A stretch of 64,000 nucleotides of DNA. It comes from Jiangella alkaliphila (GTDB lineage: Bacteria > Actinomycetota > Actinomycetes > Jiangellales > Jiangellaceae). The translations under genes were made by a program, and so were the position numbers. Positions 25,063-33,674 of the stretch are shown in pieces. Within the stretch, counting starts at the first letter, position 1. Each line of letters starts with the position of its first letter. Location: assembly GCF_900105925.1 (NCBI RefSeq), contig NZ_LT629791.1, positions 7,410,001 to 7,474,000 on the forward strand. The letters are read 5' to 3'. The notes beneath the pieces were generated by a model. That model was not told the origin of the DNA. It saw only the letters and a list, made by a program, of their open reading frames with translations, and did not search any database.

Positions 25063-26946
25063 GTGGATGACTCCACTCGCGGCCGGACCCGCTCCTTCGT
25101 CAAGGACCGCTCCGTCACCGCCCACAAGCTCGCGCCCGGCACCGTCCGGCGCATCCTCACCTTCGCCCGCCCCTACAAGAAGCAGCTCGCCGTCTTCCTC
25201 TCGCTGATCCTGGTCGACGCGGTGCTGGGCGCCGCCCAGCCGCTGCTGTTCAAGCTGATCATCGACGAGGGCGTCCTCAAGGACGACCAGGGCCTGGTCA
25301 TCGGCCTGGCCCTCGCGGTCGCCGGCCTGGCCGTCGTCACGGCGGCCGTCGGGCTCACGCAGCGCTACGTCTCCGCGATCATCGGCCAGGGGCTGGTCCA
25401 CGACCTGCGCAGCCAGGTCTTCGCGCACGTCCAGCGCATGCCCATCGCGTTCTTCAGCCGCACCCAGACCGGCGCGCTGGTCAGCCGCCTCAACGGCGAC
25501 GTCCAGGGCGCGCAGCAGGCGTTCACGTCCACGCTGTCGACGGTGGTCGGCAACGTCGCGACGACGGCGGCCGTGCTGGCCGCCATGTTCGTGCTGTCGT
25601 GGCAGATCACCGTCGCGGCGCTCGTCCTCGTGCCGCTGTTCGTGCTGCCCGCCAAGCTGGTCGGCCGCAAGCTCGCCGACCTCACCCGCGAGCGCTACGA
25701 CCTCACCGCCGACATGGGCCAGACCATGACCGAGCGGTTCAACGTCGCCGGCGCGCTGCTGGTCAAGATCTTCGGCCGGCCCGAGGCCGAGTCCGCCGAG
25801 TTCGACGAGCGGGCCGCCCGGGTCCGCGACATCGGCGTGACGACCGCGGTCTACTCGCGGGTGCTCATGACGTCGCTCGGCCTGCTCGCCGCGCTGGCGA
25901 CGGCGTTCGTCTACGGCCTCGGCGGCGTGCTCGCCATCGCCGGCACGCTGGGCGTCGGCACCATCGTCGCGCTGACGGCGTACCTCGGCCGCCTGTACGG
26001 GCCCATCACGTCGCTCTCGAACCTGCAGGTCGACATCATGACGACGCTGGTCAGCTTCGAGCGCGTGCTCGAGGTCCTCGACCTGGAGCCGATGGTCCGC
26101 GACGCCGCCGACGCGAAGCCGCTGCCGGCCGGCGCGGCGTCGGTCGAGTTCGACCACGCCGACTTCGGCTACCCCGCCGCGTCCGACGTCTCACTCGCCT
26201 CGCTCGAGTCGGCGGCCGGCCTGCCGAGCACGCCCGGCGGCCAGGTGCTGCACGACATCACCTTCACCGCGCGGCCGGGGGAGATGATCGCGCTGGTCGG
26301 GCCGTCCGGCGCAGGCAAGTCCACGGTGACCAGCCTGGTCTCGCGGCTTTACGACGTCACCGGCGGCGCCGTGCGGGTCGGCGGCCACGACGTCCGCGAC
26401 GTCACGCAGCAGTCGCTGCGCGACGCGATCGGCGTCGTCACGCAGGACGCGCACCTGTTCCACACCACGCTGCGCGCCAACCTGAGCTACGCCCGGCCCG
26501 GCGCCGCCGACGACGAGATCTGGGCGGCGCTCGAGGCGGCGCAGATCGCCCCGGTGGTCCGGTCGCTGCCGGACGGTCTCGACACCGTCGTCGGCGAGCG
26601 CGGCTACCGGCTCTCCGGCGGCGAGAAGCAGCGCCTGGCCATCGCCCGGCTGCTGCTCAAGGCGCCCCGCATCGTCGTACTCGACGAGGCCACGGCGCAC
26701 CTCGACTCCGAGTCCGAGGCCGCCGTCCAACGGGCCCTCGAGACCGCGCTCGCCGGCCGGACGTCGCTGGTCATCGCGCACCGGCTGTCCACCGTCCGCG
26801 ACGCCGACCAGATCCTGGTCGTCGACGACGGCCGCATCGTCGAGCGGGGCACGCACGACGAACTGCTGGCCGCGGGCGGCGCGTACGCCGACCTCTACCG
26901 CACGCAGTTCCGCTCGCAGGAGACGCTCACGCCGGCCGCCGCCTGA
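25063..26946 (+). CDS. ABC exporter, fused membrane and ATPase domains (multidrug/lipid type)
   Basis: The 627-residue protein has six membrane helices in the first 330 residues (LAVFLSLILVDAVLG is the first) and an ATPase with Walker A GPSGAGKST (413-421), a Q-loop, signature LSGGEKQR (517) and Walker B IVVLDEA (537). It is a half-transporter that would act as a dimer and export a lipophilic substrate. TAGGAGG precedes the GTG start. A divergent MarR gene suggests induction by a toxic compound. Between the domains a SLASLESAAGLPSTPGG insert precedes the ATPase fold. Confidence 0.9.
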   Translation: MDDSTRGRTRSFVKDRSVTAHKLAPGTVRRILTFARPYKKQLAVFLSLILVDAVLGAAQPLLFKLIIDEGVLKDDQGLVIGLALAVAGLAVVTAAVGLTQRYVSAIIGQGLVHDLRSQVFAHVQRMPIAFFSRTQTGALVSRLNGDVQGAQQAFTSTLSTVVGNVATTAAVLAAMFVLSWQITVAALVLVPLFVLPAKLVGRKLADLTRERYDLTADMGQTMTERFNVAGALLVKIFGRPEAESAEFDERAARVRDIGVTTAVYSRVLMTSLGLLAALATAFVYGLGGVLAIAGTLGVGTIVALTAYLGRLYGPITSLSNLQVDIMTTLVSFERVLEVLDLEPMVRDAADAKPLPAGAASVEFDHADFGYPAASDVSLASLESAAGLPSTPGGQVLHDITFTARPGEMIALVGPSGAGKSTVTSLVSRLYDVTGGAVRVGGHDVRDVTQQSLRDAIGVVTQDAHLFHTTLRANLSYARPGAADDEIWAALEAAQIAPVVRSLPDGLDTVVGERGYRLSGGEKQRLAIARLLLKAPRIVVLDEATAHLDSESEAAVQRALETALAGRTSLVIAHRLSTVRDADQILVVDDGRIVERGTHDELLAAGGAYADLYRTQFRSQETLTPAAA

Positions 26947-26972
26947 CGACGGGTCAACCGGGCCACGGGCGG

Positions 26973-28586
26973 CTACCCGCCGAGGACGACGTCCTCGATG
27001 GTGACGAGGTCGGCGAGCCGGCCGTCGCGGTAGAGCCGGAAGACCGCGTCGAACGGCTCGCCCAGCGGCAGGTCGCGGGCCGGGCGCAGCTGCCAGCCGC
27101 GCCCGTCGGACGTGGTCCGGCCGGCCTCTTCGCCGTTCACCGACAGGGTGACGGTGCCGTCCGGGCCGCCGCCGCGGAACTGCGGGCGCGCGAGCGGGCG
27201 CTCGGCGGCGGCCAGCGGGTACACCGTCATGTGCCGGACGCGCACCTGCGTCGTACTGCACGGGTCGGGCCGCTGCCGCGGCGACAGGGCGCCGGCGATC
27301 ACACCGCCGGCCTCGACGCCGGTGAAGAACTTCTGCTGCGTGGCGTCCTCGTTCGTGTCCCACGTCCAGTACAGCCAGCCGGTGATGCCGTACGTGCAGC
27401 TGCCGACCTGGTGGTCCACCAGCGCCGGCCAGGCCTGCTGGATGTCGTTGCCGAACCACCGGCGCTCGGTGCCGAACTCGCCGTTGATGACCGGCCCGGT
27501 GACCTGCGACCACTCCATCGAGCCCAGCGACGCCGCCAGCGTCCGGCCGGTGGCGAGGTAGAGGTGGATGTCGAGGAAGTCGAGGTCGGAGTCGCGGGTC
27601 AGCGTCGACACCCGGACCGGGTACCGCGGATCGCCGCACGGCGCACCGTCGCACACGCCGGACAGGCCGTCGAAGGTCTTCTTGACGGCCAGGTTCGTGA
27701 ACGCGCCCATCGTCACCATGAGATCCGGGTCGACGGCCTTGACGGCGGCCACACCGCGGTCGGCGTAGGCGACGAACGCGGCGTCGGCCGCCGCCTGCCG
27801 CTGCATGCGGTCGGCCATCTGGTAGGTGCGGCCGGCCACCGTCATCTGGCCGGAGAACTGGTGGAACGGCGCCTCGGTGTGGTTGAGGTACGCCTCGTTG
27901 TCCAGCTGCAGCGCGAGGAACGTGCTCATCAGGTCGCCGAGCCGGGCCGTCATCTCCGTCGTGAAGACGCGGAGGTACTCCTCCTTCGCGCGGATGTAGC
28001 CCTCGTACATGTAGCTGCGGTTGCGGCCCACGATGTTCACCGGCTGCGGGCTGTTCACGATGATGTCGCGGTAGTAGCCGTTCTGCGGGAACACGTCCAT
28101 CGACGGCAGCACGTACACGCCGTACCCGGCGGCGCGGCGGACGAAGTCGGCGACGTTGTCGAGGTAGGCGGCGTTCGCCGGGCTCAGGTCGGCGTCGCCG
28201 TGACCCAGCCCGTGCGGCTCGCCCATCAGGTTGTCCTGCCCGTTGCCGGGGTCGAGGAACACGCGGACGGTGTTGTAGCCGCGCATCGTCACGTCGGCGA
28301 GCATGGCGTCGGCGCGGGCGGCGTCGTACAGCCCCGGCTCGAACGTCGAGTGGTACGGGTTGGCTGCGTTCGACGGCATCGCCGTCAGCCGCACGTAGTT
28401 GAAGCCGCGCGGCTCGAACGGCGCACCGGTCTCGGTGTCGACCAGCGCCCGGTCCGGCCCGGCGGCGATGCGCGGCAACGGGTCGGCGACGGGGACGACG
28501 TCCGCGGCAGGCGCGGGGGCGGTGAAGGATGCGGCGACGGCGGCGGCGACGGCCAGCGCGGCGGCCAGCCGGGCGGTGCGCTTCAC
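26973..28586 (-). CDS. Secreted glycoside hydrolase, GH5-like (clan A)
   Basis: The 537-residue protein has a signal peptide (1-28, cleaving after APA) and a TIM-barrel catalytic domain. Clan-A acids are Glu231 in LQLDNEAYL (acid/base) and Glu370 in INGEFGTE (nucleophile). GFNYVRLTAM and GYNTVRVFLDPGN fit barrel strands 1-2. After about 440 a beta-sandwich follows (TVTLSVNGEEAGRT). It would cut a beta-linked glycan outside the cell. Polysaccharide and subfamily are unknown. It is divergent from a FadR-type gene, and a TGGT-N3-ACCA site lies in its upstream region. Confidence 0.82.
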   Translation of the reverse strand: MKRTARLAAALAVAAAVAASFTAPAPAADVVPVADPLPRIAAGPDRALVDTETGAPFEPRGFNYVRLTAMPSNAANPYHSTFEPGLYDAARADAMLADVTMRGYNTVRVFLDPGNGQDNLMGEPHGLGHGDADLSPANAAYLDNVADFVRRAAGYGVYVLPSMDVFPQNGYYRDIIVNSPQPVNIVGRNRSYMYEGYIRAKEEYLRVFTTEMTARLGDLMSTFLALQLDNEAYLNHTEAPFHQFSGQMTVAGRTYQMADRMQRQAAADAAFVAYADRGVAAVKAVDPDLMVTMGAFTNLAVKKTFDGLSGVCDGAPCGDPRYPVRVSTLTRDSDLDFLDIHLYLATGRTLAASLGSMEWSQVTGPVINGEFGTERRWFGNDIQQAWPALVDHQVGSCTYGITGWLYWTWDTNEDATQQKFFTGVEAGGVIAGALSPRQRPDPCSTTQVRVRHMTVYPLAAAERPLARPQFRGGGPDGTVTLSVNGEEAGRTTSDGRGWQLRPARDLPLGEPFDAVFRLYRDGRLADLVTIEDVVLGG

Positions 28587-28918
28587 GAACGGGCTCCCTG
28601 GATCGACGACGCGGAATCGTCAGTGCCCGTCCGATGCCGCTGTGCAGGACGGAGCATAGCCGCGTTTTGCAATGAGCACGTCTACGCACCACTCCGGTGC
28701 GCGTTCGCAGATTGGTCCAACCACCCAGCCAGTCCAGATTTGAGGGGTGCCCACACCACTGTCGACGCCCGCTGAGCTGCGGTGACGCGGGTGGCCGCCG
28801 CGGCAGGCCGGGCCGGGCAAGGGCCGTCACGCCGGCGCTGACCTGTGCGTTCGTCACTCCACTCGGCGCGGAACGACGGCTACAGTGGCCTCACCGGAGA
28901 CGAGAGGATCGACATCAG
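28587..28918. other. 332-base divergent control region
   Basis: No gene is seen. The stretch is less GC-rich than its surroundings around 28665-28690. It contains the TGGTCCAACCA palindrome (28713-28723) and presumably the promoters of the glycosidase (left) and the FadR-type regulator (right). Confidence 0.55.
28713..28723. promoter_or_regulatory. FadR/GntR-type operator, site 1
   Basis: TGGTCCAACCA has the form TGGT-N3-ACCA, the same as site 2 at 29697-29707. Operators of FadR-subfamily repressors usually have this short spacing. It is 196 bases before the regulator start and 127 bases before the glycosidase start. Confidence 0.6.
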
Positions 28919-29656
28919 GTGACTCAGCCAGGCGGCCCCGCGTTCCACGCGGTCGAACGGTCGAAGGTGTACTCCTCGGTCGTCGACCAGATCCTCGCCA
29001 GCATCCGCGACGGCCGGCTGCCGCCGGGCAGCGCGCTGCCGGCCGAGCGCATCCTGGCCAACCAGCTGCAGGTGAGCCGCGGCTCGCTGCGCGAGGCGAT
29101 CCGGGTGCTCGAGCACGCCGGCGTGCTGGACGTCCGCGTCGGCAGCGGCACCTACGTCACCCTCGACAGCGGCTCCGACACCACCATCCTGCGCGCCCAG
29201 GCGGCGATGATCGGCGAGCACAGCCCGCTGGACCTCATGGTCGCCCGGGCCGCCATCGAGCCGGTCTGCGCCGAGCACGCGGCGCGCTCGCACCACCCCA
29301 GTGACCTGCAGGCCATCGACGACGCGGTGACCGAGCAGGCCGACGTCACCCGCGCCGGCGGCGACCCCAGCGAGGCCGACGCCGCCTTCCACCTGGCCGT
29401 CGCGGTGGCTTCGCACAACGGCGTCCTGGTGGCGCTGCAGCGCACGCTGAACGACCTCATGCACGAGCAGACGTGGAGCGACCTCAAGCACCGCTCACGG
29501 TCGCGGTCGCACGCCTCGGAGGCCTACCTCGAGCACCACCAGCTGGTGCTGGAGGCGATCCGGCAGCGCGACCCGCGGCGGGCCGGCCAGCTGATGGCGA
29601 TGCACATGAGCGCCATCGAGACCGGCCTGCTGGCCGAGCTGGGGCACGACGGTTGA
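28919..29656 (+). CDS. FadR-subfamily GntR transcriptional regulator
   Basis: The 245-residue protein has the N-terminal winged helix, SVVDQILASIRDGRLPPGSALPAER, SRGSLREAIRVLEHAG and VGSGTYV, then the all-helical FCD ligand domain with AARAAIEPVCAEHAA, FHLAVAVASHN and HHQLVLEAIRQRD, whose His residues bind metal. GTG start with GAGAGGATC ahead. Immediately downstream lie a hydroxypyruvate isomerase and a reductase, and TGGT-N3-ACCA sites flank this gene, so it probably represses that operon, itself and perhaps the glycosidase gene. The effector is unknown. Confidence 0.88.
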   Translation: MTQPGGPAFHAVERSKVYSSVVDQILASIRDGRLPPGSALPAERILANQLQVSRGSLREAIRVLEHAGVLDVRVGSGTYVTLDSGSDTTILRAQAAMIGEHSPLDLMVARAAIEPVCAEHAARSHHPSDLQAIDDAVTEQADVTRAGGDPSEADAAFHLAVAVASHNGVLVALQRTLNDLMHEQTWSDLKHRSRSRSHASEAYLEHHQLVLEAIRQRDPRRAGQLMAMHMSAIETGLLAELGHDG

Positions 29657-29682
29657 CAGCGCCGTCATGGCGCTTCTATGGT
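29653..29682 (+). promoter_or_regulatory. Promoter of the hydroxypyruvate isomerase-reductase operon
   Basis: TTGACA (29653-29658, overlapping the regulator stop) and TATGGT (29677-29682) are 18 bases apart. The TGGT-N3-ACCA operator lies 15 bases downstream of the -10 box. Confidence 0.6.
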
Positions 29683-29696
29683 CGCTATCGGATGGG

Positions 29697-29707
29697 TGGT
29701 CAGACCA
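29697..29707. promoter_or_regulatory. FadR/GntR-type operator, site 2
   Basis: TGGTCAGACCA is a perfect 4-3-4 palindrome located just downstream of the promoter at 29653-29682 and 18 bases before the ATG at 29725, where binding would block transcription. Confidence 0.65.
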
Positions 29708-29724
29708 ATCTACGACGGGGTGCT

Positions 29725-30519
29725 ATGCCTGAACCGCGATTCGCCGTCAACTGCTCGATCCTCCTGACCCGGCTGCCGCTGCGCGAGCGGCTCGACGCCG
29801 TCCGTGCGGCGGGGTTCGAGGCGGCCGAGTTCTGGTGGCCGTTCGCCACCGCGACGCCCGGCGACGCCGAGGTCGAGGCGTTCGTCGACGCGGTCCGGGC
29901 GTCCGGGCTGCGGCTGGCCGGGCTGAACCTGTTCGCCGGCGACCTGCCGGCCGGTGAGCGCGGCGTCGTGTCGTGGCCCGGCCGCGAGGACGAGCTGCTG
30001 GCCAGCGTGCGGGTGGCGGCGTACGTCGGCGCCGAGCTGGGCTGCCGTCACTTCAACGCGCTGTACGGCAACCGGCTGCCCGGCCGCGACCCCGCCGAGC
30101 AGGACGCCGTCGCCGTCGAGGCCCTCGCGGCCGCGGCCGACGGGCTGGCCGGCATCGGCGCGACGGTGCTGCTGGAACCGGTCAGCGGTATCGACGCCTA
30201 CCCGTTGCGCACGGCGGCGCAGGTGGTCGCGGTCGCCGACCGGGTGGGCGCCACCAACCTCGGCCTGCTGCTCGACGTCTACCACCTGGCCGTCAACGGC
30301 GACGACGTCGCGGCCGCGATCGAGCTGTACCGCGACCGCATCGCGCACGTCCAGCTGGCCGACGCGCCGGGACGGGGCGCGCCCGGCACCGGGACGCTGC
30401 CGCTGCGGGCCTGGATCGACGACCTCGTCGCCGGCGGGTACGACGGGTGGATGGCGCTGGAACACGTGAGCGACGACGCGGACCCGTTCGCGTGGCGCAA
30501 GGAAGGGAGCTGGCGATGA
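29725..30519 (+). CDS. Hydroxypyruvate isomerase-family (TIM barrel) protein
   Basis: The 264-residue protein is a xylose-isomerase-like barrel: FAVNCSILLTRLPLRERLDAV, AAEFWWPF, LNLFAGDLPAGERG, TVLLEPVSG, GLLLDVYHLAV (metal ligand region) and HVQLADAPGRGAPGTG, all matching Hyi proteins. Hyi interconverts hydroxypyruvate and tartronate semialdehyde. Its ATGA overlap with the next gene, a tartronate semialdehyde reductase, supports a glyoxylate/glycerate pathway. Glyoxylate carboligase is not in the window. A GntR-type regulator gene precedes it. Confidence 0.87.
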   Translation: MPEPRFAVNCSILLTRLPLRERLDAVRAAGFEAAEFWWPFATATPGDAEVEAFVDAVRASGLRLAGLNLFAGDLPAGERGVVSWPGREDELLASVRVAAYVGAELGCRHFNALYGNRLPGRDPAEQDAVAVEALAAAADGLAGIGATVLLEPVSGIDAYPLRTAAQVVAVADRVGATNLGLLLDVYHLAVNGDDVAAAIELYRDRIAHVQLADAPGRGAPGTGTLPLRAWIDDLVAGGYDGWMALEHVSDDADPFAWRKEGSWR

Positions 30520-31403
30520 CGGTCATCGGCTTCATCGGTCTGGGGGTCATGGGCGCGCCGATGGCGGCGAACCTGGTCCAGGCCGGGTTCGACGTCACCG
30601 GGTTCAACCGCAGCCCGGCGAAGGTCCAGCGGCTGGTCGAGGCGGGCGGGCGCGGCGCATCGTCGGCCGCCGCGGCCGCCGAGGGCGCCGACGTCGTCGT
30701 CACGATGCTGCCCGACTCCCCCGACGTCGAGGCGGTCCTGCTCGGCGACGGCGGCGTGCTGGAGCGGCTGGCGCCCGGCACGATCGTCGTCGACATGAGC
30801 ACCATCCGGCCGGACGTCGCCCGTTCGCTGGCCGCGGCCGGGGACGCCCGAGGTGTGCGGGTGCTGGACGCCCCAGTCAGCGGCGGCGAGCAGGGCGCGG
30901 TCGACGCCACGCTGTCGATCATGGTGGGCGGCGACGCCTCGACCTTCGAGGCCGCGAAGCCGGTGCTCGACGCGCTCGGCCGCACCGTCGTCCACGTCGG
31001 CCCGCCCGGCGCCGGCCAGACCGTCAAGGCGGCCAACCAGCTCATCGTCGCCGGCACGTTGCAGCTGGTCGCCGAGGCGCTGGTCTTCCTCTCCGCCCAC
31101 GGCGTGGACCGCGAGCGGGCGGTGGAGGTGCTGGCCGGCGGCCTGGCCGGCAGCGCCGTCCTGGACCGCAAGGCGCCGGCCATGCTGGCCCGCAACTTCC
31201 AGCCCGGCTTCCGGGTCGACCTGCACCACAAGGACCTCGGCATCGTCACCGCCGCCGCCCGCGACGCCGGGGTGGCCATCCCGGCCGGCTCCCTCGCGGC
31301 GACGCTGATAGGCGCCCTGCGCGCCCAGGGCCACGGCGACCTCGACCACGCCGGCCTGCTGCTGCAGGTCGAGCAGCTCTCCGGCCGCACCCCCGCGGAC
31401 TGA
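30516..31403 (+). CDS. 2-hydroxy-3-oxopropionate (tartronate semialdehyde) reductase
   Basis: The 295-residue protein starts MTVIGFIGLGVMGAPMAAN, the NAD(P)-binding motif of beta-hydroxyacid dehydrogenases. It has VLDAPVSGGEQGAVDATLSIM (substrate loop) and GQTVKAANQLIVAG (catalytic Lys) and KDLGIV. It reduces tartronate semialdehyde to glycerate. Overlap with the isomerase gene by four bases shows a two-gene operon. It ends directly against the Uma2 gene on the opposite strand, so transcription from the two genes meets with no spacer. Confidence 0.88.
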   Translation: MTVIGFIGLGVMGAPMAANLVQAGFDVTGFNRSPAKVQRLVEAGGRGASSAAAAAEGADVVVTMLPDSPDVEAVLLGDGGVLERLAPGTIVVDMSTIRPDVARSLAAAGDARGVRVLDAPVSGGEQGAVDATLSIMVGGDASTFEAAKPVLDALGRTVVHVGPPGAGQTVKAANQLIVAGTLQLVAEALVFLSAHGVDRERAVEVLAGGLAGSAVLDRKAPAMLARNFQPGFRVDLHHKDLGIVTAAARDAGVAIPAGSLAATLIGALRAQGHGDLDHAGLLLQVEQLSGRTPAD

Positions 31404-31970
31404 TCAGGCGTCGATGATGTCGTCGACCAGAATCCTGGCCCAGCGCACCCCGGGCGCGTCGACGACGTCGCCTGCCTTCCAGACGCCGGTCTCGAGATAA
31501 CCGTTGTCGCCGAGCCGGAAGGTGTGGATGGCGATCTCCGGGTCGATCTCGACCCGCCAGTAGTGCTCCATCCCAGCCTCGGCGTACTCGACCGGCTTCT
31601 CCCGCCGATCGTCGGTCTCCGAACCCGGGCTCACCACCTCGACCGCGAGAACGACGTGCTCGGGCAGGACTCGGCTGGCGCGGCGGTCGTAGTGCTCTCG
31701 GCGCACGACGACGACATCAGGGTTGCGACGCAGGAGGTTGCCGAGACGGACCTCGATCGGCCCACTGACCCGGTAGCCATGCTCGCCAGCACCGCGTAGG
31801 GCATTCTTCAGAGCGTCCGCGACATCCTGGTGCCAGAACGTCGGGGTTGCCATCACCCGGACCACTCCATCCACGAGCTCTCGCAGGTTGTTCGGAGGCA
31901 GGGCGTCGTACTCATCGGCGGTCAGCACCACGCCGATGGGCTCGTGAGTCGCGGGATACGTCAAGGTCAC
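31404..31970 (-). CDS. Uma2-family protein (PD-(D/E)XK nuclease fold)
   Basis: The 188-residue protein has the Uma2 pattern: LTADEYDALP, LRELVDGVV (Glu), NPDVVVV (Asp), LAVEVVSPGSETDDRREKPVEYAEAGMEHYWRV. The D-EXK-like residues suggest a restriction-endonuclease-type fold. These proteins occur in many copies in actinomycetes and cyanobacteria, with no established function. No partner toxin or methylase lies beside it. It stands alone at the end of the reductase operon. Confidence 0.85.
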   Translation of the reverse strand: MTLTYPATHEPIGVVLTADEYDALPPNNLRELVDGVVRVMATPTFWHQDVADALKNALRGAGEHGYRVSGPIEVRLGNLLRRNPDVVVVRREHYDRRASRVLPEHVVLAVEVVSPGSETDDRREKPVEYAEAGMEHYWRVEIDPEIAIHTFRLGDNGYLETGVWKAGDVVDAPGVRWARILVDDIIDA

Positions 31971-32029
31971 GGCAGCCCTCCCCTACTCGTGCCCAGTGTA
32001 TAGACATTTGCATAGGCGTTCGCCTGTGT

Positions 32030-32593
32030 TCAACGGCGCCCAGCGCCGTCGAGGAAGGTCGTCGTGATGACGGCGCCGGCTTGCTCGACGCCGAGGCGCT
32101 CGCTGCCGACCAGGTGTAGCGCCCGCTCGAGCAGCGCGGTGAACATCTCGAACAGCACGTCGGGCGGCACATCGGCGCGCAGCTCACCGTCGGCGACGCC
32201 GCGGCGGATCAGGGCGCGCACCGGTTCGGCGACCGCGCGGTCGAACTCGGCGGGGTCCTCGAGGTAGGTCTTGCCGACGTGGATGACGGCGGCGTAGCGG
32301 CGCCCGGCCGCGATGAAGGCGCGCGCCGCCCGGGCCACGCCCTCGCGCAGCGGGACGGCGTCCAGCTCGGCTGCGGCGATGCGGTCGCTCAGCTCCTCGA
32401 ACGCGGCCCGGGTGAGGCCGAGCAGCAGCGCCTCGCGGGTCGGGAAGTAGCGGTACAGCGTGGCCCGGCCGACGCCGGCGGCCTGGGCGATGTCGGCCAT
32501 GCTCACCGACTCGCCACGCTCGGCCAGCACCGAAGCGGCGGTGTCGAGGATGCCCGCGGCGATGCGGTCGCGAATGGCGGGGTGCCGGACCAT
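32030..32593 (-). CDS. TetR-family transcriptional repressor
   Basis: The 187-residue protein starts MVRHPAIRDRIAAGILDTAA and has the HTH VSMADIAQAAGVGRATLYRYFPTREALL. The C-terminal ligand domain is helical, as in other TetR proteins. It is divergent from the aldo-keto reductase gene with 90 bases between, and two palindromes containing TCTCA/TGAGA lie in that gap. It likely represses both genes until a substrate-like ligand appears. Confidence 0.9.
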   Translation of the reverse strand: MVRHPAIRDRIAAGILDTAASVLAERGESVSMADIAQAAGVGRATLYRYFPTREALLLGLTRAAFEELSDRIAAAELDAVPLREGVARAARAFIAAGRRYAAVIHVGKTYLEDPAEFDRAVAEPVRALIRRGVADGELRADVPPDVLFEMFTALLERALHLVGSERLGVEQAGAVITTTFLDGAGRR

Positions 32594-32614
32594 GGCGCCA
32601 TCCTACGGCCGATG

Positions 32615-32661
32615 TCTCATTGCGAGATGGCATAGCCTCGTGTTGAGATAGTGATGTCTCA
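32615..32661. promoter_or_regulatory. Candidate TetR operators between the regulator and the aldo-keto reductase gene
   Basis: TCTCATTGCGAGA (32615-32627; arms TCTC and GAGA) and TGAGATAGTGATGTCTCA (32644-32661; arms TGAGA and TCTCA) share the same half-site. Both lie in the 90-base gap, the second 23 bases from the reductase start. Confidence 0.55.
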
Positions 32662-32683
32662 TCATTAGACGGGAGTCACTCAC

Positions 32684-33646
32684 ATGGCCACGACGACCCG
32701 GCGGCTCGGCCGCACCGACCTCGAGATCACCCCGATCGGGCTGGGCTGCATGCCGTTCGGCGGGCCCGGCATCGCGAACCGCTACTACCCCACGCTCGAC
32801 CAGGCGACCGCCACGATGATCGTCCGCACCGCCCTCGACGGCGGCGTGACCTGGTTCGACACCGCCGAGATGTACGGCCGGGGCTACTCCGAACGAACGC
32901 TGACGACGGCGCTGCACCAGCTCGGCGCCGGCACCGGCGACGTCGTCATCGCCAGCAAGTGGACGCCGTGGTTCCGCACCGCGGCCAGCATCGGCCGCAC
33001 CGTCGGCGACCGGCTGGCGGCGCTGCAGGGCTACCCGCTCGGCCTGCACCAGATCCACATGCCACACGGCAGTCTCTCGTCCCTCGCCAGCCAGGTCCGA
33101 GCCATGGCGCAGCTGCACCGGCAGGGACGCATCCGCGCGGTCGGCGTCAGCAACTTCTCCGCCGCGCAAATGGAGCGGGCGCACGCCGTCCTCGCCGAGT
33201 ACGGCATCCCGCTCGCGTCGAACCAGGTGCAGATCAGCCTGCTGGAGCGGCGCATCGAGCGCGACGGCGTCCTGGCCGCGGCGCGCCGGCTCGGGGTGAC
33301 GCTGATCGCGCTGGCGCCGCTGCACACCGGCCTGCTCACCGGGAGGTTCCACGAGGACCCCACGCTGTTCCGCGACGTGCGGCGGATCCGGCGGCGGCTG
33401 GCCGGGTTCTCGTCCGCGACGCTCACCCGCACGGCGCCGCTGATCGACGAGCTGCGCGCCGTCGCCGCCGCACACGGGGCCACGCTGAGCCAGGTCGCGC
33501 TGAGCTGGCTGACCAGCTACTACGGCGACACCGTCGTCGCGATCCCGGGCGCGTCGAAGCCCCGGCACGCCGACGAGAGCGCCGGCGCCATGAGCCTGCA
33601 CCTCACCCAGCGCGAGCTGGACCGCCTCGCCGACGTGACCCCATGA
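32684..33646 (+). CDS. Aldo/keto reductase
   Basis: The 320-residue protein has the family barrel: RRLGRTDLEITPIGLGCM, WFDTAEMYGRGYSE (catalytic Asp and Tyr), VIASKW (Lys), QIHMPHG (His position), and VGVSNFSAAQMERA. It reduces aldehydes or ketones with NADPH, or works in the reverse direction; the substrate is unknown. It follows palindromes suitable for the divergent TetR protein. The stop at 33646 overlaps the first base pairs of a long palindromic repeat now split by an IS4-type element. Confidence 0.87.
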   Translation: MATTTRRLGRTDLEITPIGLGCMPFGGPGIANRYYPTLDQATATMIVRTALDGGVTWFDTAEMYGRGYSERTLTTALHQLGAGTGDVVIASKWTPWFRTAASIGRTVGDRLAALQGYPLGLHQIHMPHGSLSSLASQVRAMAQLHRQGRIRAVGVSNFSAAQMERAHAVLAEYGIPLASNQVQISLLERRIERDGVLAAARRLGVTLIALAPLHTGLLTGRFHEDPTLFRDVRRIRRRLAGFSSATLTRTAPLIDELRAVAAAHGATLSQVALSWLTSYYGDTVVAIPGASKPRHADESAGAMSLHLTQRELDRLADVTP

Positions 33647-33674
33647 TCATCAAGGATCCGTGGCGTCATCACCC
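33644..33674 (+). repeat. Palindromic repeat, left part (split by the IS4-type element)
   Basis: ATGATCATCAAGGATCCGTGG followed by CGTCATCACCC forms, together with 35218-35240 (arm CGATCCTTGATGATCA), a long hairpin around the stop of the aldo-keto reductase gene. The same unit in inverse orientation, unbroken, is at 36240-36290. The insertion sequence cut it in the loop. Confidence 0.65.

Noticed and set aside
26191-28857. An 888-codon minus-strand frame across the glycosidase and ABC exporter genes
   Set aside because: Composition is Arg/Ala/Gly repeats and it overlaps two well-supported genes on both strands.
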